NCBI GenBank assembly: GCA_965229785.1
Contig: CBDDJS010000001.1
Location: 7,626,001 to 7,690,000 of the forward strand
DNA from: JAWPMT01 sp965229785
GTDB lineage: Bacteria > Bacteroidota > Bacteroidia > Cytophagales > Cyclobacteriaceae
DNA: 64,000 nt
Direction of reading: 5' to 3'
A program made the position numbers and the translations under genes. The notes beneath the pieces are model-generated. The model saw only the letters and a list, made by a program, of their open reading frames with translations. It was not told the DNA's origin and ran no database searches. Below, piece by piece: positions 53,837-62,603 of the stretch (the first letter of the stretch is position 1; every line of letters begins with the position of its first letter).

Positions 53837-54465
53837 GGTTTACGGTTACCTTATTGATCTTGATTACGGGGTTTCTTGGTTTTGCACAAGTTCCCAATCC
53901 TGAAGTAGGGATCAATGTACAAGTAGGTAACAACCTGACCTGGTGGCGGTACAATCGAGGTGATGGCCTGGGCTGGGATAGAACTGATAATATTCGTGTT
54001 CCGATAGTTGCGGCTGGTTTGTACTTGGAAACAGAAAAGTGGCGTATATATTCTGGTATTTCACGAGAATGGTGGAGCGAAGAGCGACTGGAACTTTTTG
54101 AAGATAATACCCGCCGCCAAAGGCGTTTGACGATTTCAGATCGTAGTTTTCCTATTACAGATATTGAACTCAAACTGACCCATTATCTCGTGGCTACACC
54201 AAAATACAAGTTTGGTCTGGGCATTGGTGTGGGGACTTTTTTCCTTGATACAGAGCTGGAATTGCAGGACAATTTCGGAACACAGTGGATGTGGAGTGCC
54301 GACGTGATCAATCAGTTTTATTTTAAGAAACGATGGGCCTGGTTACTGGGGATCAATTATGAAAAGAAGATCATTCTGCCGGAAATAGAGCAAGCTCCTA
54401 ATGAGCGACATGAATTGTTCTCTTATGGCTTGTGGCTTGGACTCAATTACCGATTGACAAAATGA
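53833..54465 (+). CDS. Outer-membrane beta-barrel-like protein
   Basis: 210 residues, signal peptide 1-18 (GFAQ). Alternating hydrophobic/polar strands with many aromatics (NNLTWWRYN, VPIVAAGLYLETEKWRIYSGISREWWSEE, THYLVATPKYKFGLGIGVGTFFLD, WAWLLGINYEKKI, LWLGLNYRLTK) and a terminal strand typical of a small 8-stranded outer-membrane barrel. No named family recognised. Start and stop both overlap neighbours by 4 bases, so it is part of the operon although it is not one of the genes I expect in this cluster. Confidence 0.75.
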   Translation: MRFTVTLLILITGFLGFAQVPNPEVGINVQVGNNLTWWRYNRGDGLGWDRTDNIRVPIVAAGLYLETEKWRIYSGISREWWSEERLELFEDNTRRQRRLTISDRSFPITDIELKLTHYLVATPKYKFGLGIGVGTFFLDTELELQDNFGTQWMWSADVINQFYFKKRWAWLLGINYEKKIILPEIEQAPNERHELFSYGLWLGLNYRLTK

Positions 54466-55445
54466 GGTGGAGATCGCTTTTGATATTGAGTTTGACGTTT
54501 CATTTTGCTTTAGCTCAATCACCCATTGCAAAGAAAGAATTGCTATTGATGGGCAGCGCATTCGAATTGATCGCAGCCCACGAAAATGAAGTAATGGCGT
54601 GGCAAGCGGTTGCCCGGGCGGAGGAAGAGATTCGACGAATTGAGAACATGATCTCGAGTTGGCAGGCAGAAAGCTTCACTTCGGAAATCAATCGTCAGGC
54701 AGGAAAAAAGGCCGTTTATGTTCCTGAAGAAATGTTTGGGTTAATCAGCAGAGCCCAAAAGGTGAGTGATCTGACGCAGGGAGCATTTAGTCTGGCATTT
54801 GGCGGGATATATCATTTATATGATTTTAATAAGGAAGAAATCACCTTTCCGGCAGATTCACTGATCGACTTGAATATTCCACTGGTCGATTACCGAAACA
54901 TCACTTTAAATGTTGATGATCAGACCGTTATGCTGCGTAAAAAGGGCATGAAAATAGGGTTCGGAGCCATTGGCAAGGGATATGCCGCAGATCGTGCCAA
55001 GACCATGATGCTGGAGATGGGCATTCAGGCAGGATGCATCAATGCCGGAGGAGATTTAACGACCTGGGGCAGCAGACCTGATGGTTCGGATTGGGTCATT
55101 GGTATTTCAGATCCTAAAGATCCGGATGCAGTCATAGCGTATTTACCCACAAAAAATAAAGCCATCGTTACCTCAGGCGATTATGAAAAGTATTTTCTTT
55201 ACAATGGAGAGCGCTACAGTCACATTATCGATCCACGAAATGGGAGGCCTGTTCAGGAGATTTCGAGCGCAACTGTTATCTGTCCGAGTGCTGAACTGGC
55301 GGATGCGCTGGCGACGGTGGTGTGTGTGTTAGGGAGAGTAGATGGCTTGACGCTGATCAATAAATTGAATGGAATTGAGGCGATCATTATCGATCAACAT
55401 GGAAATAAATTTGCATCAGAAAATATCGTTTTGGAGGAATATTAG
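54462..55445 (+). CDS. apbE: FAD:protein FMN transferase (ApbE family)
   Basis: 327 residues from ATG 54462, which overlaps the previous stop as ATGA; 10 upstream in-frame codons are ignored. Signal peptide 1-18. ApbE transfers FMN from FAD to a Ser/Thr of target proteins using Mg2+. Characteristic blocks: MGSAFELIA near the N-terminus, GFGAIGKGYAADRAK, NAGGDLTTWG, SGDYEKYF, YSHIIDPRNGRPV and the metal-site ADALATVVCVLG. Active in the periplasm. Its target is not obvious: no FMN_bind, NqrB/RnfD or NqrC/RnfG homologue is in the window, so an operon partner may be flavinylated. Confidence 0.93.
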   Translation: MRWRSLLILSLTFHFALAQSPIAKKELLLMGSAFELIAAHENEVMAWQAVARAEEEIRRIENMISSWQAESFTSEINRQAGKKAVYVPEEMFGLISRAQKVSDLTQGAFSLAFGGIYHLYDFNKEEITFPADSLIDLNIPLVDYRNITLNVDDQTVMLRKKGMKIGFGAIGKGYAADRAKTMMLEMGIQAGCINAGGDLTTWGSRPDGSDWVIGISDPKDPDAVIAYLPTKNKAIVTSGDYEKYFLYNGERYSHIIDPRNGRPVQEISSATVICPSAELADALATVVCVLGRVDGLTLINKLNGIEAIIIDQHGNKFASENIVLEEY

Positions 55446-55638
55446 CCTGCTCCTGGTTTTTTGCCTGCTTTATAGTTGTGCTTCCGTCAAAAGCTACCAG
55501 AAGACATTTGTTAATGACGAAGAAATGAACATTGCTGGTCATAAAACGGATTGCTTCGACCATTTTCAACTTTATCGTGAAGGTGCTTCTGGAGGGATCG
55601 AAGTGGGAGAAACAGGAGGAGGATGCGGCTGCAATTGA
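55399..55638 (+). CDS. DUF4266 small lipoprotein with Cys-Gly-Cys-Asn C-terminus
   Basis: 79 residues from ATG 55399, overlapping the end of apbE by 47 bases in another frame. The signal ends in lipobox LLYSC (Cys27). The mature 53 residues match the DUF4266 pattern: YQKTFVNDEEMN, a Cys at 52, YREGASGG at 59-66 and the invariant-looking tail GGGCGCN. The paired C-terminal cysteines suggest metal, heme or thiol chemistry, and Ser64 in GASG is a conceivable flavinylation site; both are inference. DUF3570 starts at its stop (TGATG). Confidence 0.88.
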   Translation: MEINLHQKISFWRNISLLLVFCLLYSCASVKSYQKTFVNDEEMNIAGHKTDCFDHFQLYREGASGGIEVGETGGGCGCN

Positions 55639-56855
55639 TGCCTTGTGTCACGCTGAGGTTCTTGAAGTGTGCTTTGATGATTTTATTGTCATCCCTGATG
55701 CTTGATGCGCTAAATGCTCAAGACACCCTTCAATATGAAAAATCTCTCCTTTTTGACACGACGAAGATCGATGTGGATTTCCTTTTTGGATACTATGAGC
55801 AAGAAGGCAATCATTCCGTAGTAACGGGTGGCTTAGGCACAGAACAACTAACTGATCAGGATTACAAAGTGGTGGTCCGAATGCCTGTGGATTCAGCCAG
55901 AAGGATCACTTTTCGCCCCAATGTCAATTATTACACTTCTGCCTCAACAGATAAAATTGACAGCAAGACCTCCGCTTCCAAATCTGACATCCGGGTCCAG
56001 CTCTACTTTGATTATGAAAAAGTCAATCCCTACACGCGACAATACTGGAAGTTCTCTGTTGGTGGATCCGGAGAGTCCGATTATTCGAGCAAAGGCCTCC
56101 AATTAAGTTGGACGCGGTATCGAAAAGACCTTAACGGAAGCCTGACCTTGAGCGGGAGCGCCTTCTTCGATGACTGGGTCATGATTTTTCCTGAAGAACT
56201 CAGAACTGATTCTGCCTTATTGCCAACCGATGATAAGAGAAACTCATATTCTGTGGCTATGACTTATGCGGGGATATTAACCCCCCGAATCAGAGGAAGT
56301 ATTTCTACCAGCCTGACCTATCAGGAAGGGTTATTATCTACGCCATTTCACAGGGCTTATTTCGTGGAAGAAGAATTGCCCAGAATTGAAAAATTACCAG
56401 GTAGTAGAATCAAGTTTCCCATTACCGGACAGCTTAATTTCTTCCCGGTGCCTCAATTGATCCTGAAACTTTGGGGACGCCAATACTGGGATGATTTTGG
56501 GATTCACTCTACAACCTTGCGACTGGAATCGATCGGAAAACTGAGTACGTTTTTTAGCCTTTATGGATTTTACAGATACCACAATCAAAGTGGCTCGGAG
56601 TTCTTCGCTCCATTCAAGGGACATTTGCAGATCAGTGAATTCTATACTTCGGATTTTGATCTTTCTTCCTTTGATAGCCACCACTTTGGAGCTGGCATTC
56701 GCTGGAAACCGTTGAACGGACTGGCCAATTTTCCATTTTTCAAATGGTCAACACAACTAAGTTCATTAAATGTCCGGTTTGGTCGCTACTATCGTTCAGA
56801 TGGATTGAGCAGCTACCAGATTTCAGGAGCTTTGGGATTGGCACTTGATAAGTAA
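55638..56855 (+). CDS. DUF3570 outer-membrane protein
   Basis: 405 residues from ATG 55638 (start shares a base with the DUF4266 stop; ATG 55623 would add five residues). Signal peptide 1-27 (LNAQ). Long run of amphipathic strands (ITFRPNVNYYTSASTDK, YWKFSVGGSGESDY, SLTLSGSAFFDDW, IRGSISTSLTYQEG), then EFYTSDFDLSSFDSHHFGAGI near the end, a DUF3570 hallmark. Predicted large outer-membrane barrel. DUF3570 and DUF4266 regularly neighbour ApbE and thioredoxin; their biochemical role is not established to my knowledge. Last gene of the operon. Confidence 0.88.
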   Translation: MPCVTLRFLKCALMILLSSLMLDALNAQDTLQYEKSLLFDTTKIDVDFLFGYYEQEGNHSVVTGGLGTEQLTDQDYKVVVRMPVDSARRITFRPNVNYYTSASTDKIDSKTSASKSDIRVQLYFDYEKVNPYTRQYWKFSVGGSGESDYSSKGLQLSWTRYRKDLNGSLTLSGSAFFDDWVMIFPEELRTDSALLPTDDKRNSYSVAMTYAGILTPRIRGSISTSLTYQEGLLSTPFHRAYFVEEELPRIEKLPGSRIKFPITGQLNFFPVPQLILKLWGRQYWDDFGIHSTTLRLESIGKLSTFFSLYGFYRYHNQSGSEFFAPFKGHLQISEFYTSDFDLSSFDSHHFGAGIRWKPLNGLANFPFFKWSTQLSSLNVRFGRYYRSDGLSSYQISGALGLALDK

Positions 56856-57028
56856 GAAGATCTCTAAACTGATTTAATGCCTTTAGGAATCCGTTGACTT
56901 GTTTTATTAGCAATGTGCCGTTCGATAGGTCTTGCATAGCGGAAAATTCTTAAAAAGATTAAGTGCTTTACGTTTCCTTTTTTTGTTACAGATAGCTAAT
57001 TTCATGCTATACAACAAAATTCATAGAC

Positions 57029-58813
57029 ATGTCGAATCAATACTTTGCGTATGTCTTCCAGAAGGAAGATACCACGTATTACGTCTCCTACAATGGAGCT
57101 ACGAGCGATGCAGAGGGTAATGCGGTTACGCCACATTACGAACTGACTGAAATTACCACTGATTTCACTGTAGAAGCGGAACTGGATGCTGCCTTATTGG
57201 TGGTGGTGGATAATGGAGATTCCGTCAATTTACGCCCTGCAAACTCTGACAGGACCAATTTTGGATACAATGGCTCACAATTTGTAAAGGTGAGCAGGGC
57301 CAATACTGAAGACACGAGCACTACAGATTTCGTATTAGAAACGGTAGACGATACGAGTGTTCGGATCAAGTTTGCAGACAGTGATACCTGGCTGGCGGAA
57401 GGAGATAGCAATGCGCTTACAACCACCGATAGTCAAGATGGGGCACTGGTCCTGAAAATGACGCAAAAGTACTATTGCCCGCTGCCGTTTGTAGGATTGT
57501 ATCATACTTACACCGGACTTCATAATGGAGAGGATACCGTCGGAAATACACTTTTGAAGGCCGCTCAGGGTGGAGTAGGCATCACGGGACCACTGGTCAT
57601 CATTAACAATACCCATGTAATGGCGTATGAGTATTCGGACCCAACAAAGACAGAAGCGAAATTGCTTTACAGTGCGGATTTCCGATCGAGTTGGTTGAGT
57701 GGGTTTTATGAAATGACTGCAGTTTCACACGTTGGCCCGGCAATCATGTCCCTCAATTACCTGTTACTCAATGATTATGACACGACCGTACTTCAAAATC
57801 TGGTCGATCAACTCAAAGATTACGTGGCGGAAGTCTCGGAGCTAAATGCGGTTCCCCTGGATGGTTCAGGGACACACTGGCTGGAGCGACTTAAAGCTTC
57901 CGGAGTGACGACTTACGAAAGTTGGGAAGCGCAAATCCAGAAGATGGTCAATCATGCTTGTAATGTTGCTACTGACTTTATCAATGAAATTGATCTCAGT
58001 GATAAAAATTCCATTGATTCCAAGATGCAATCCGATTTTCTACAGCGTGATGTTGATGGTGGAGGCTATGAAAATATCATGGTATCTACCTTCATGCTAG
58101 CGGCGCTAGGTTCCGCAGTTAAGGTATATGAAGAGGTATTCTCAAACTTTACCAAAGAAGATTGGCAAGGTGCGAGAGTTGTGATCCAGTCTTTCCCTGG
58201 AGAGATTTATTACTTCTCAAAGTATGGCCAGCCTAAATCACAGGATGAAGCAGGGGCCAGGAGGTTTAATATGGGAAATCTTACAGCCGGCTTGATGCAA
58301 GACACCAACTGGTTCGTGGCGATGCTTAATACACTTTCTGGAGGAGACCTGCCTAACGAACAGATCGTGATACCTGGTTACGCGCCCATTCTGGACTTGG
58401 AAGGTGAACCACGTGACCTTACAGCTTTTGAGCACGGCTACTATGCCAGTGTGGTTTGGAGTGGATTGTATTATCGAAGCAAGACGGCTTCGGCGGCCAT
58501 GTCGGGACTTTACGATTTTCCTGAGAATTATGGTATCAAGAAAGTTGGCCTGGGGGTAGCAGGTAAATCAACCGTAAGCTGGCCTGGTGATTACGATTAC
58601 CCAACGGATTTGTCGAATCCATCAGACTTGATTTATCAGATCATGCAGCGATGCCAATATTCATTCGAAAATATCTCGGAGCTGTTATCCAATACCGTTG
58701 GATTCTGGTTAGTGCCGGAGTTTGCAGATAAGAATAAGGTAGTGGCTGATATGCATATTCCGGGATTGACAGATGTCGAATATCCGGATATGAATTCGAC
58801 CTCTACTATTTGA
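57029..58813 (+). CDS. Large protein of unrecognised family
   Basis: 594 residues, no signal peptide and no membrane segment. I do not recognise the family. Residues 1-145 are beta-rich with repeated strands (YFAYVFQKEDTTYYVSYNG, NFGYNGSQFVKVSR, VRIKFADSDTWLAEGDSN) and could be a lectin-like or beta-trefoil module. A second part starts near CPLPFVGLYHTYTG and contains helical and mixed segments, conserved-looking aromatic motifs and a Gly-Gly-rich loop (FLQRDVDGGGYENI). It is a single-gene unit with its own terminator. It might be a cytoplasmic enzyme, a carbohydrate-binding protein or an effector exported by a dedicated system. Nothing here decides. Confidence 0.75.
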   Translation: MSNQYFAYVFQKEDTTYYVSYNGATSDAEGNAVTPHYELTEITTDFTVEAELDAALLVVVDNGDSVNLRPANSDRTNFGYNGSQFVKVSRANTEDTSTTDFVLETVDDTSVRIKFADSDTWLAEGDSNALTTTDSQDGALVLKMTQKYYCPLPFVGLYHTYTGLHNGEDTVGNTLLKAAQGGVGITGPLVIINNTHVMAYEYSDPTKTEAKLLYSADFRSSWLSGFYEMTAVSHVGPAIMSLNYLLLNDYDTTVLQNLVDQLKDYVAEVSELNAVPLDGSGTHWLERLKASGVTTYESWEAQIQKMVNHACNVATDFINEIDLSDKNSIDSKMQSDFLQRDVDGGGYENIMVSTFMLAALGSAVKVYEEVFSNFTKEDWQGARVVIQSFPGEIYYFSKYGQPKSQDEAGARRFNMGNLTAGLMQDTNWFVAMLNTLSGGDLPNEQIVIPGYAPILDLEGEPRDLTAFEHGYYASVVWSGLYYRSKTASAAMSGLYDFPENYGIKKVGLGVAGKSTVSWPGDYDYPTDLSNPSDLIYQIMQRCQYSFENISELLSNTVGFWLVPEFADKNKVVADMHIPGLTDVEYPDMNSTSTI

Positions 58814-58824
58814 TGAAGTTAATC

Positions 58825-58860
58825 AAAGGCTACTCTTAAAAAGGGTAGCCTTTCGTTTTT
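58825..58860 (+). terminator. Intrinsic terminator of the unrecognised gene
   Basis: AAAGGCTACTC (58825-58835) pairs with GGGTAGCCTTT (58843-58853; one G-T pair), followed by CGTTTTTA. It lies 12 bases after the stop. Confidence 0.8.
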
Positions 58861-58888
58861 ATCTGGTACAAATAGCGAAGAAGGTCGA

Positions 58889-60058
58889 TTAAGCTTTTGC
58901 TTCTTTTCCTAATCGGAATATCACCACCAGTTGAAAAAGAACAATCGGAATCACAACAGCGAGTAGCGTTTCCCATCCAAAGGCGAAAATGAACCAACCG
59001 GCTGTCAAAGCGGCAGTAGCCTGAGAACCAAATACCACAAATTCATTTAAGGCCTGTACCTTGAAACGTTCATGCGGTTTGTAGCTTTGGGGTAGTAATG
59101 TCGTGCCTCCCACAAAGAGGAAATTCCAGCCTATTCCAAGGGCAATCAGGGCAACCCAATAATTGATCAGGTCATGGCTCAGGAAGGCAATTCCTACACA
59201 AACCAGATAGGAGAGGAGTCCTACGACCATCATCCATTTTATACCCAGTTTTCGAATGATCCATGCCGTAAATAAGGAGGGTAGAAACATGGCGACAATA
59301 TGACTCTGGATCACGGATTTGGTGTCTTCCAGCGAATGGCCATCCATCACATGCATACTGACCGGTGTGGCCGTCATTACAAAGGTCATGATCACATAAC
59401 CTATGGCTCCTGCCGAGAGTGCAAGCCAGAAGATGGGCTGTTTGATAATCGCTTGTAGAGGCCTGGGTTTTTCCTCTCCAGCCGTTACTTCCATTTGTGG
59501 ATTGACGAAACCCTGAAGGATAAGGCAAGTGAGCCCAAACATGACGGCCAAAACCAAAAAAGAACCGCTGAATTCTGTACTTAGCAAGTCCTTGGCACGA
59601 ACAGCCAACTCCGGTCCCAGAAAGGCTGCAACAATCCCCCCTAACAAAACAAAAGAAGCGGCTTTTGGAATGTCTGAGGGGGAAACACTTTCGATAGCCG
59701 CGAACCTAAATTGCATGACCCCCGCATTGGTGACCCCTAAGAGCAGGGTGCTGGCACAAAATCCGTAAAATGATCCAATGTTTAGCATGTAAGCAGCGAG
59801 ACAAGCAATGACTATTGAAAATAGAAGCATTGATGTAAAGGCACGCTTACGACCCATTTTTCGCATAAACAGGGTTACAGGAATCGTGGAAAGTGCCGTG
59901 CCCACAATCGTTAATGCCACTGGCAGCGTAGCCATTTCCTCCTTTGGCGCCAGCTGTGAACCTACGATTCCACCCACAAAAACGATCGTGGAATTGACCG
60001 TAAGCGATAGTGCCTGGGCAGCTGAAAGTAACCAAACATTGCGATGAAGTCCGAGCAT
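58889..60058 (-). CDS. Major facilitator superfamily transporter
   Basis: 389 residues with 12 predicted helices, starting VWLLSAAQALSLTVNSTIVFVGGIVG. The loop 2-3 motif is FMRKMGRKRAFT, a form of the MFS G-x-x-x-D-R-x-G-R-R signature. In the second half LGIKWMMVVGLLSYL plays the matching role. Its length, GIGWNFLFVGGTTLLPQSYKPHERFKVQALNEF motif and lack of a charged core suggest a drug/proton or small-solute exporter of the type often annotated YfcJ/YbfB-like in Bacteroidota; substrate unknown. It stands alone between the terminator and the TPR gene. Confidence 0.88.
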   Translation of the reverse strand: MLGLHRNVWLLSAAQALSLTVNSTIVFVGGIVGSQLAPKEEMATLPVALTIVGTALSTIPVTLFMRKMGRKRAFTSMLLFSIVIACLAAYMLNIGSFYGFCASTLLLGVTNAGVMQFRFAAIESVSPSDIPKAASFVLLGGIVAAFLGPELAVRAKDLLSTEFSGSFLVLAVMFGLTCLILQGFVNPQMEVTAGEEKPRPLQAIIKQPIFWLALSAGAIGYVIMTFVMTATPVSMHVMDGHSLEDTKSVIQSHIVAMFLPSLFTAWIIRKLGIKWMMVVGLLSYLVCVGIAFLSHDLINYWVALIALGIGWNFLFVGGTTLLPQSYKPHERFKVQALNEFVVFGSQATAALTAGWFIFAFGWETLLAVVIPIVLFQLVVIFRLGKEAKA

Positions 60059-60107
60059 GTGGCAAGGTTAGTTGTTTTTGGGTTGTGTCCGAGTTACGTT
60101 TCTTGAT

Positions 60108-62003
60108 TTATTTGAATGGGAGTCTTGAAGTCAGAATTTCGGGATATAGGCCTACCTTTCCAAGGTGGTAATGAAATGATGCGGCCCACTCTTCTGCTCT
60201 TTCTACTTTAGGACCAAGTGTTATTTTTGAAATGAGTTTATCTAGTGGAACTAATTCGATATAGACCTTTGGTGGAGTAAATTGAGTGTCTACAATTTTT
60301 TCAAAACCAATACCTTTTATGATCAACCTAATTTCTTGCTCGTATTGATATTCTACGCTTTTGAAGAGATAGGCAATTTCATTCAGTAACTCAAGCACAT
60401 CTAATTTGTCTTGATCACTGGGTCTGTTCATATTAAAGGCTTTAATTTTCGCGGACAAGTCGTTCATACATTCATTTAATACTTCAACGTCCTTCGATCT
60501 GGCGCCGGGAACTACGAATTTGGATTTAGTGGTCTTATCAATATAAGCCACTCGGTAAAAACGTAATTCCTCCTCGTTATTTTCTGTAGTTGATTTATCC
60601 TCATTGGGCAACAGCATCGATTTGATTTCATCCAGGAGATTCTTTCGCTCAATCGTTATTGCACAACCTCGAGCTTCTTCCTTATCTTCTTTGCCATACA
60701 TTCGCCAAAGTGTCAGATCATCATGTTTGGATTCTGCTACAAATGACCCAATGAATGGCTTTTGGGTGAATGGCGTAGCTACTGTTCCTTGATTTGAGTG
60801 AGTCTGCAATAATGGTGGTAGGAATTTGAACAATTCTCGACCTTCGGATGTATCGTTCAGAAAGGCACCTTCTGACAACCTTAATGGACTTTTTTCGAGA
60901 ACTAGATAGTTAGCAACAGTTAAACCAGTGTAGTGTGTTACACATTGATCTTTGAAAAGGAGTAACTCTTTAATTTGAGTGACCAGATCGCTGACATGGC
61001 TATAATCAGCATTTTTCAAAGACTTATGTATTTCTGCTATTTTATCCCGGGCCCTTGATACAAGATAGTCTGAATCTTGTTCTACTAAGTCAAGCATCTT
61101 CTTATAGTTTGGCAGAGCCTCCTGAAACTGCTTATTTGCAAAGTATGCCTCACCAAGGTTAAAATGCATCTGAGGGTTTTTTGGATTCGTTAGGAGTCCT
61201 TTATTCAAAATTTTGATTGCTTTATCATATTCCTTCAATCCCATATGAGATAGACTCAGATTATTGTAAGCCAGGTCATATTGAGGATTTAGCGATATGG
61301 CCTCTTCATATAATTCAATGGATTTTTTATAATTCTTCTGTTGCCTATAAATGTTTCCAAGGTTATATCGTGCTCTGTACTGTTTTGAGTCTAGACTAAT
61401 AGCTTTTTCGTAATTTTTAATGGCCTTAGCAAACAATTTTTGAGCAGCCATGATGACACCTAAGCTGTTGTATACATCGGGGTAATTTGGGTCTTTTTCC
61501 AAGGCTTCCAAGAGGAGTTCCTCCGATCGGTGATAATTTTTTAGTTGATAATTCCATTCTGCCAGTCCTAGGAATGTAGGTATATAGTCTTTGTCAAGGT
61601 CAGACGCTTGATCAAAATACTCTTTAGCATCTGGAATTTTTTTAAGGCGGAGATAAGCATATCCCAAATTGCATAAAGGAGTAACATAATCTGGTTCACT
61701 TTTAATTGCTATTAAATAGTAATCAATTGCACGATAATGAGAATTCTTCGCGACCGAGTAATAGTTACCTAAATAATTGTTTGCTTTTGCATTATCGGCA
61801 TCCAATTTTAATGCTTCTTCCGCTACTCGAAATGAGGTCTCAAAATCATTTGTGCGCCAAAGTGCCTGGGCTTTTTCAGCATATAGATCAGCGCTTTGAT
61901 GTTGTTCAAGTATCTCCCTTGTGAGGAGATTCACAACTTCATCGTATTTCTTGCTGTCATTGTACCCTTGTGCTTTCTTAAGTAACTGTTTCTCTGTAGC
62001 CAT
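60108..62003 (-). CDS. TPR-repeat protein fused to a DUF2971 domain
   Basis: 631 residues, no signal peptide. Residues about 35-310 hold eight TPR units (for example ARYNLGNIYRQQKNYKKSIELYEEAISLNP and MHFNLGEAYFANKQFQEALPNYKKML). Residues about 345-625 fit DUF2971 by pattern: CVTHYTGL (His357, Tyr358), LRLSEGAFLNDTSEG, FIGSFVAE, LTLWRMYGKED (Trp433, Tyr436) and YQYEQEIRLIIKG (Glu555, Glu557). The function of DUF2971 is unknown. TPRs would provide partner binding. It is visibly more AT-rich than its neighbours, which hints at horizontal acquisition. Cytoplasmic; no operon partner. Confidence 0.8.
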   Translation of the reverse strand: MATEKQLLKKAQGYNDSKKYDEVVNLLTREILEQHQSADLYAEKAQALWRTNDFETSFRVAEEALKLDADNAKANNYLGNYYSVAKNSHYRAIDYYLIAIKSEPDYVTPLCNLGYAYLRLKKIPDAKEYFDQASDLDKDYIPTFLGLAEWNYQLKNYHRSEELLLEALEKDPNYPDVYNSLGVIMAAQKLFAKAIKNYEKAISLDSKQYRARYNLGNIYRQQKNYKKSIELYEEAISLNPQYDLAYNNLSLSHMGLKEYDKAIKILNKGLLTNPKNPQMHFNLGEAYFANKQFQEALPNYKKMLDLVEQDSDYLVSRARDKIAEIHKSLKNADYSHVSDLVTQIKELLLFKDQCVTHYTGLTVANYLVLEKSPLRLSEGAFLNDTSEGRELFKFLPPLLQTHSNQGTVATPFTQKPFIGSFVAESKHDDLTLWRMYGKEDKEEARGCAITIERKNLLDEIKSMLLPNEDKSTTENNEEELRFYRVAYIDKTTKSKFVVPGARSKDVEVLNECMNDLSAKIKAFNMNRPSDQDKLDVLELLNEIAYLFKSVEYQYEQEIRLIIKGIGFEKIVDTQFTPPKVYIELVPLDKLISKITLGPKVERAEEWAASFHYHLGKVGLYPEILTSRLPFK

Positions 62004-62098
62004 TGCATGGATTCCAATTATATCTGGAATATAAATCCAGTATTTGAAAAATAATAATCTGCGGATCGGGAAGCTCTTCTTTATTAGTATTGTGCCAC

Positions 62099-62506
62099 AT
62101 GAAACGCTTTCAGGACCAGGGCAAACACCGCAGTGATTTTGCAGGCCATACCATTGTGGCGTGCCCTTCTTGTGATAAACCCATTGATCTTTTGCCTCAA
62201 AAACTGGCGTGTATCCATTGTGGTTTTAGTGATACCATTCCATCCCGGAGTAGGTACGATTTGTTTCTAAGGATCGAGTGTTGTGGTGAAACGCTTTATG
62301 TAAACAACCTCGAACATCTGGACTTTTTGGAGGCTTATGTGTCGGCTGATTTAAGAGAACGGACCCCAAACATTAACAAGAGTCAGATCAGTCGTTTGCC
62401 GCAATGGGTCAAGTCTGCCAAGCATCGTGAAGAGCTATTGAAATGCATTCGAAAGGCAAGGAAACAGCTCGCGAAAAGTGACTATAAGAGTACGTTTCAA
62501 GGGTAA
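62099..62506 (+). CDS. Small zinc-ribbon protein
   Basis: 135 residues from ATG 62099 (TTG 62090 only adds three residues). A TFIIB-like zinc ribbon is formed by ACPSC (near 21-25) and ACIHCGF (near 39-43), with a further Cys-Cys at ECCGE. The C-terminal part has a conserved-looking LRERTPNINKSQISRLPQWVKSAKHREELLKCIRKARKQL helix region with many basic residues. Nucleic-acid or protein binding is possible. Bacteroidota carry several such uncharacterised proteins. It is divergent from the TPR gene. Confidence 0.75.
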   Translation: MKRFQDQGKHRSDFAGHTIVACPSCDKPIDLLPQKLACIHCGFSDTIPSRSRYDLFLRIECCGETLYVNNLEHLDFLEAYVSADLRERTPNINKSQISRLPQWVKSAKHREELLKCIRKARKQLAKSDYKSTFQG

Positions 62507-62603
62507 TTTCACATATAATCCTACTCGCTTTGAGGGACTTTTATTTTCAAAAACCACCATTTGAATTGCGGTTATGAAAGGCTAAATTCCTAAAAAAACG
62601 CCC

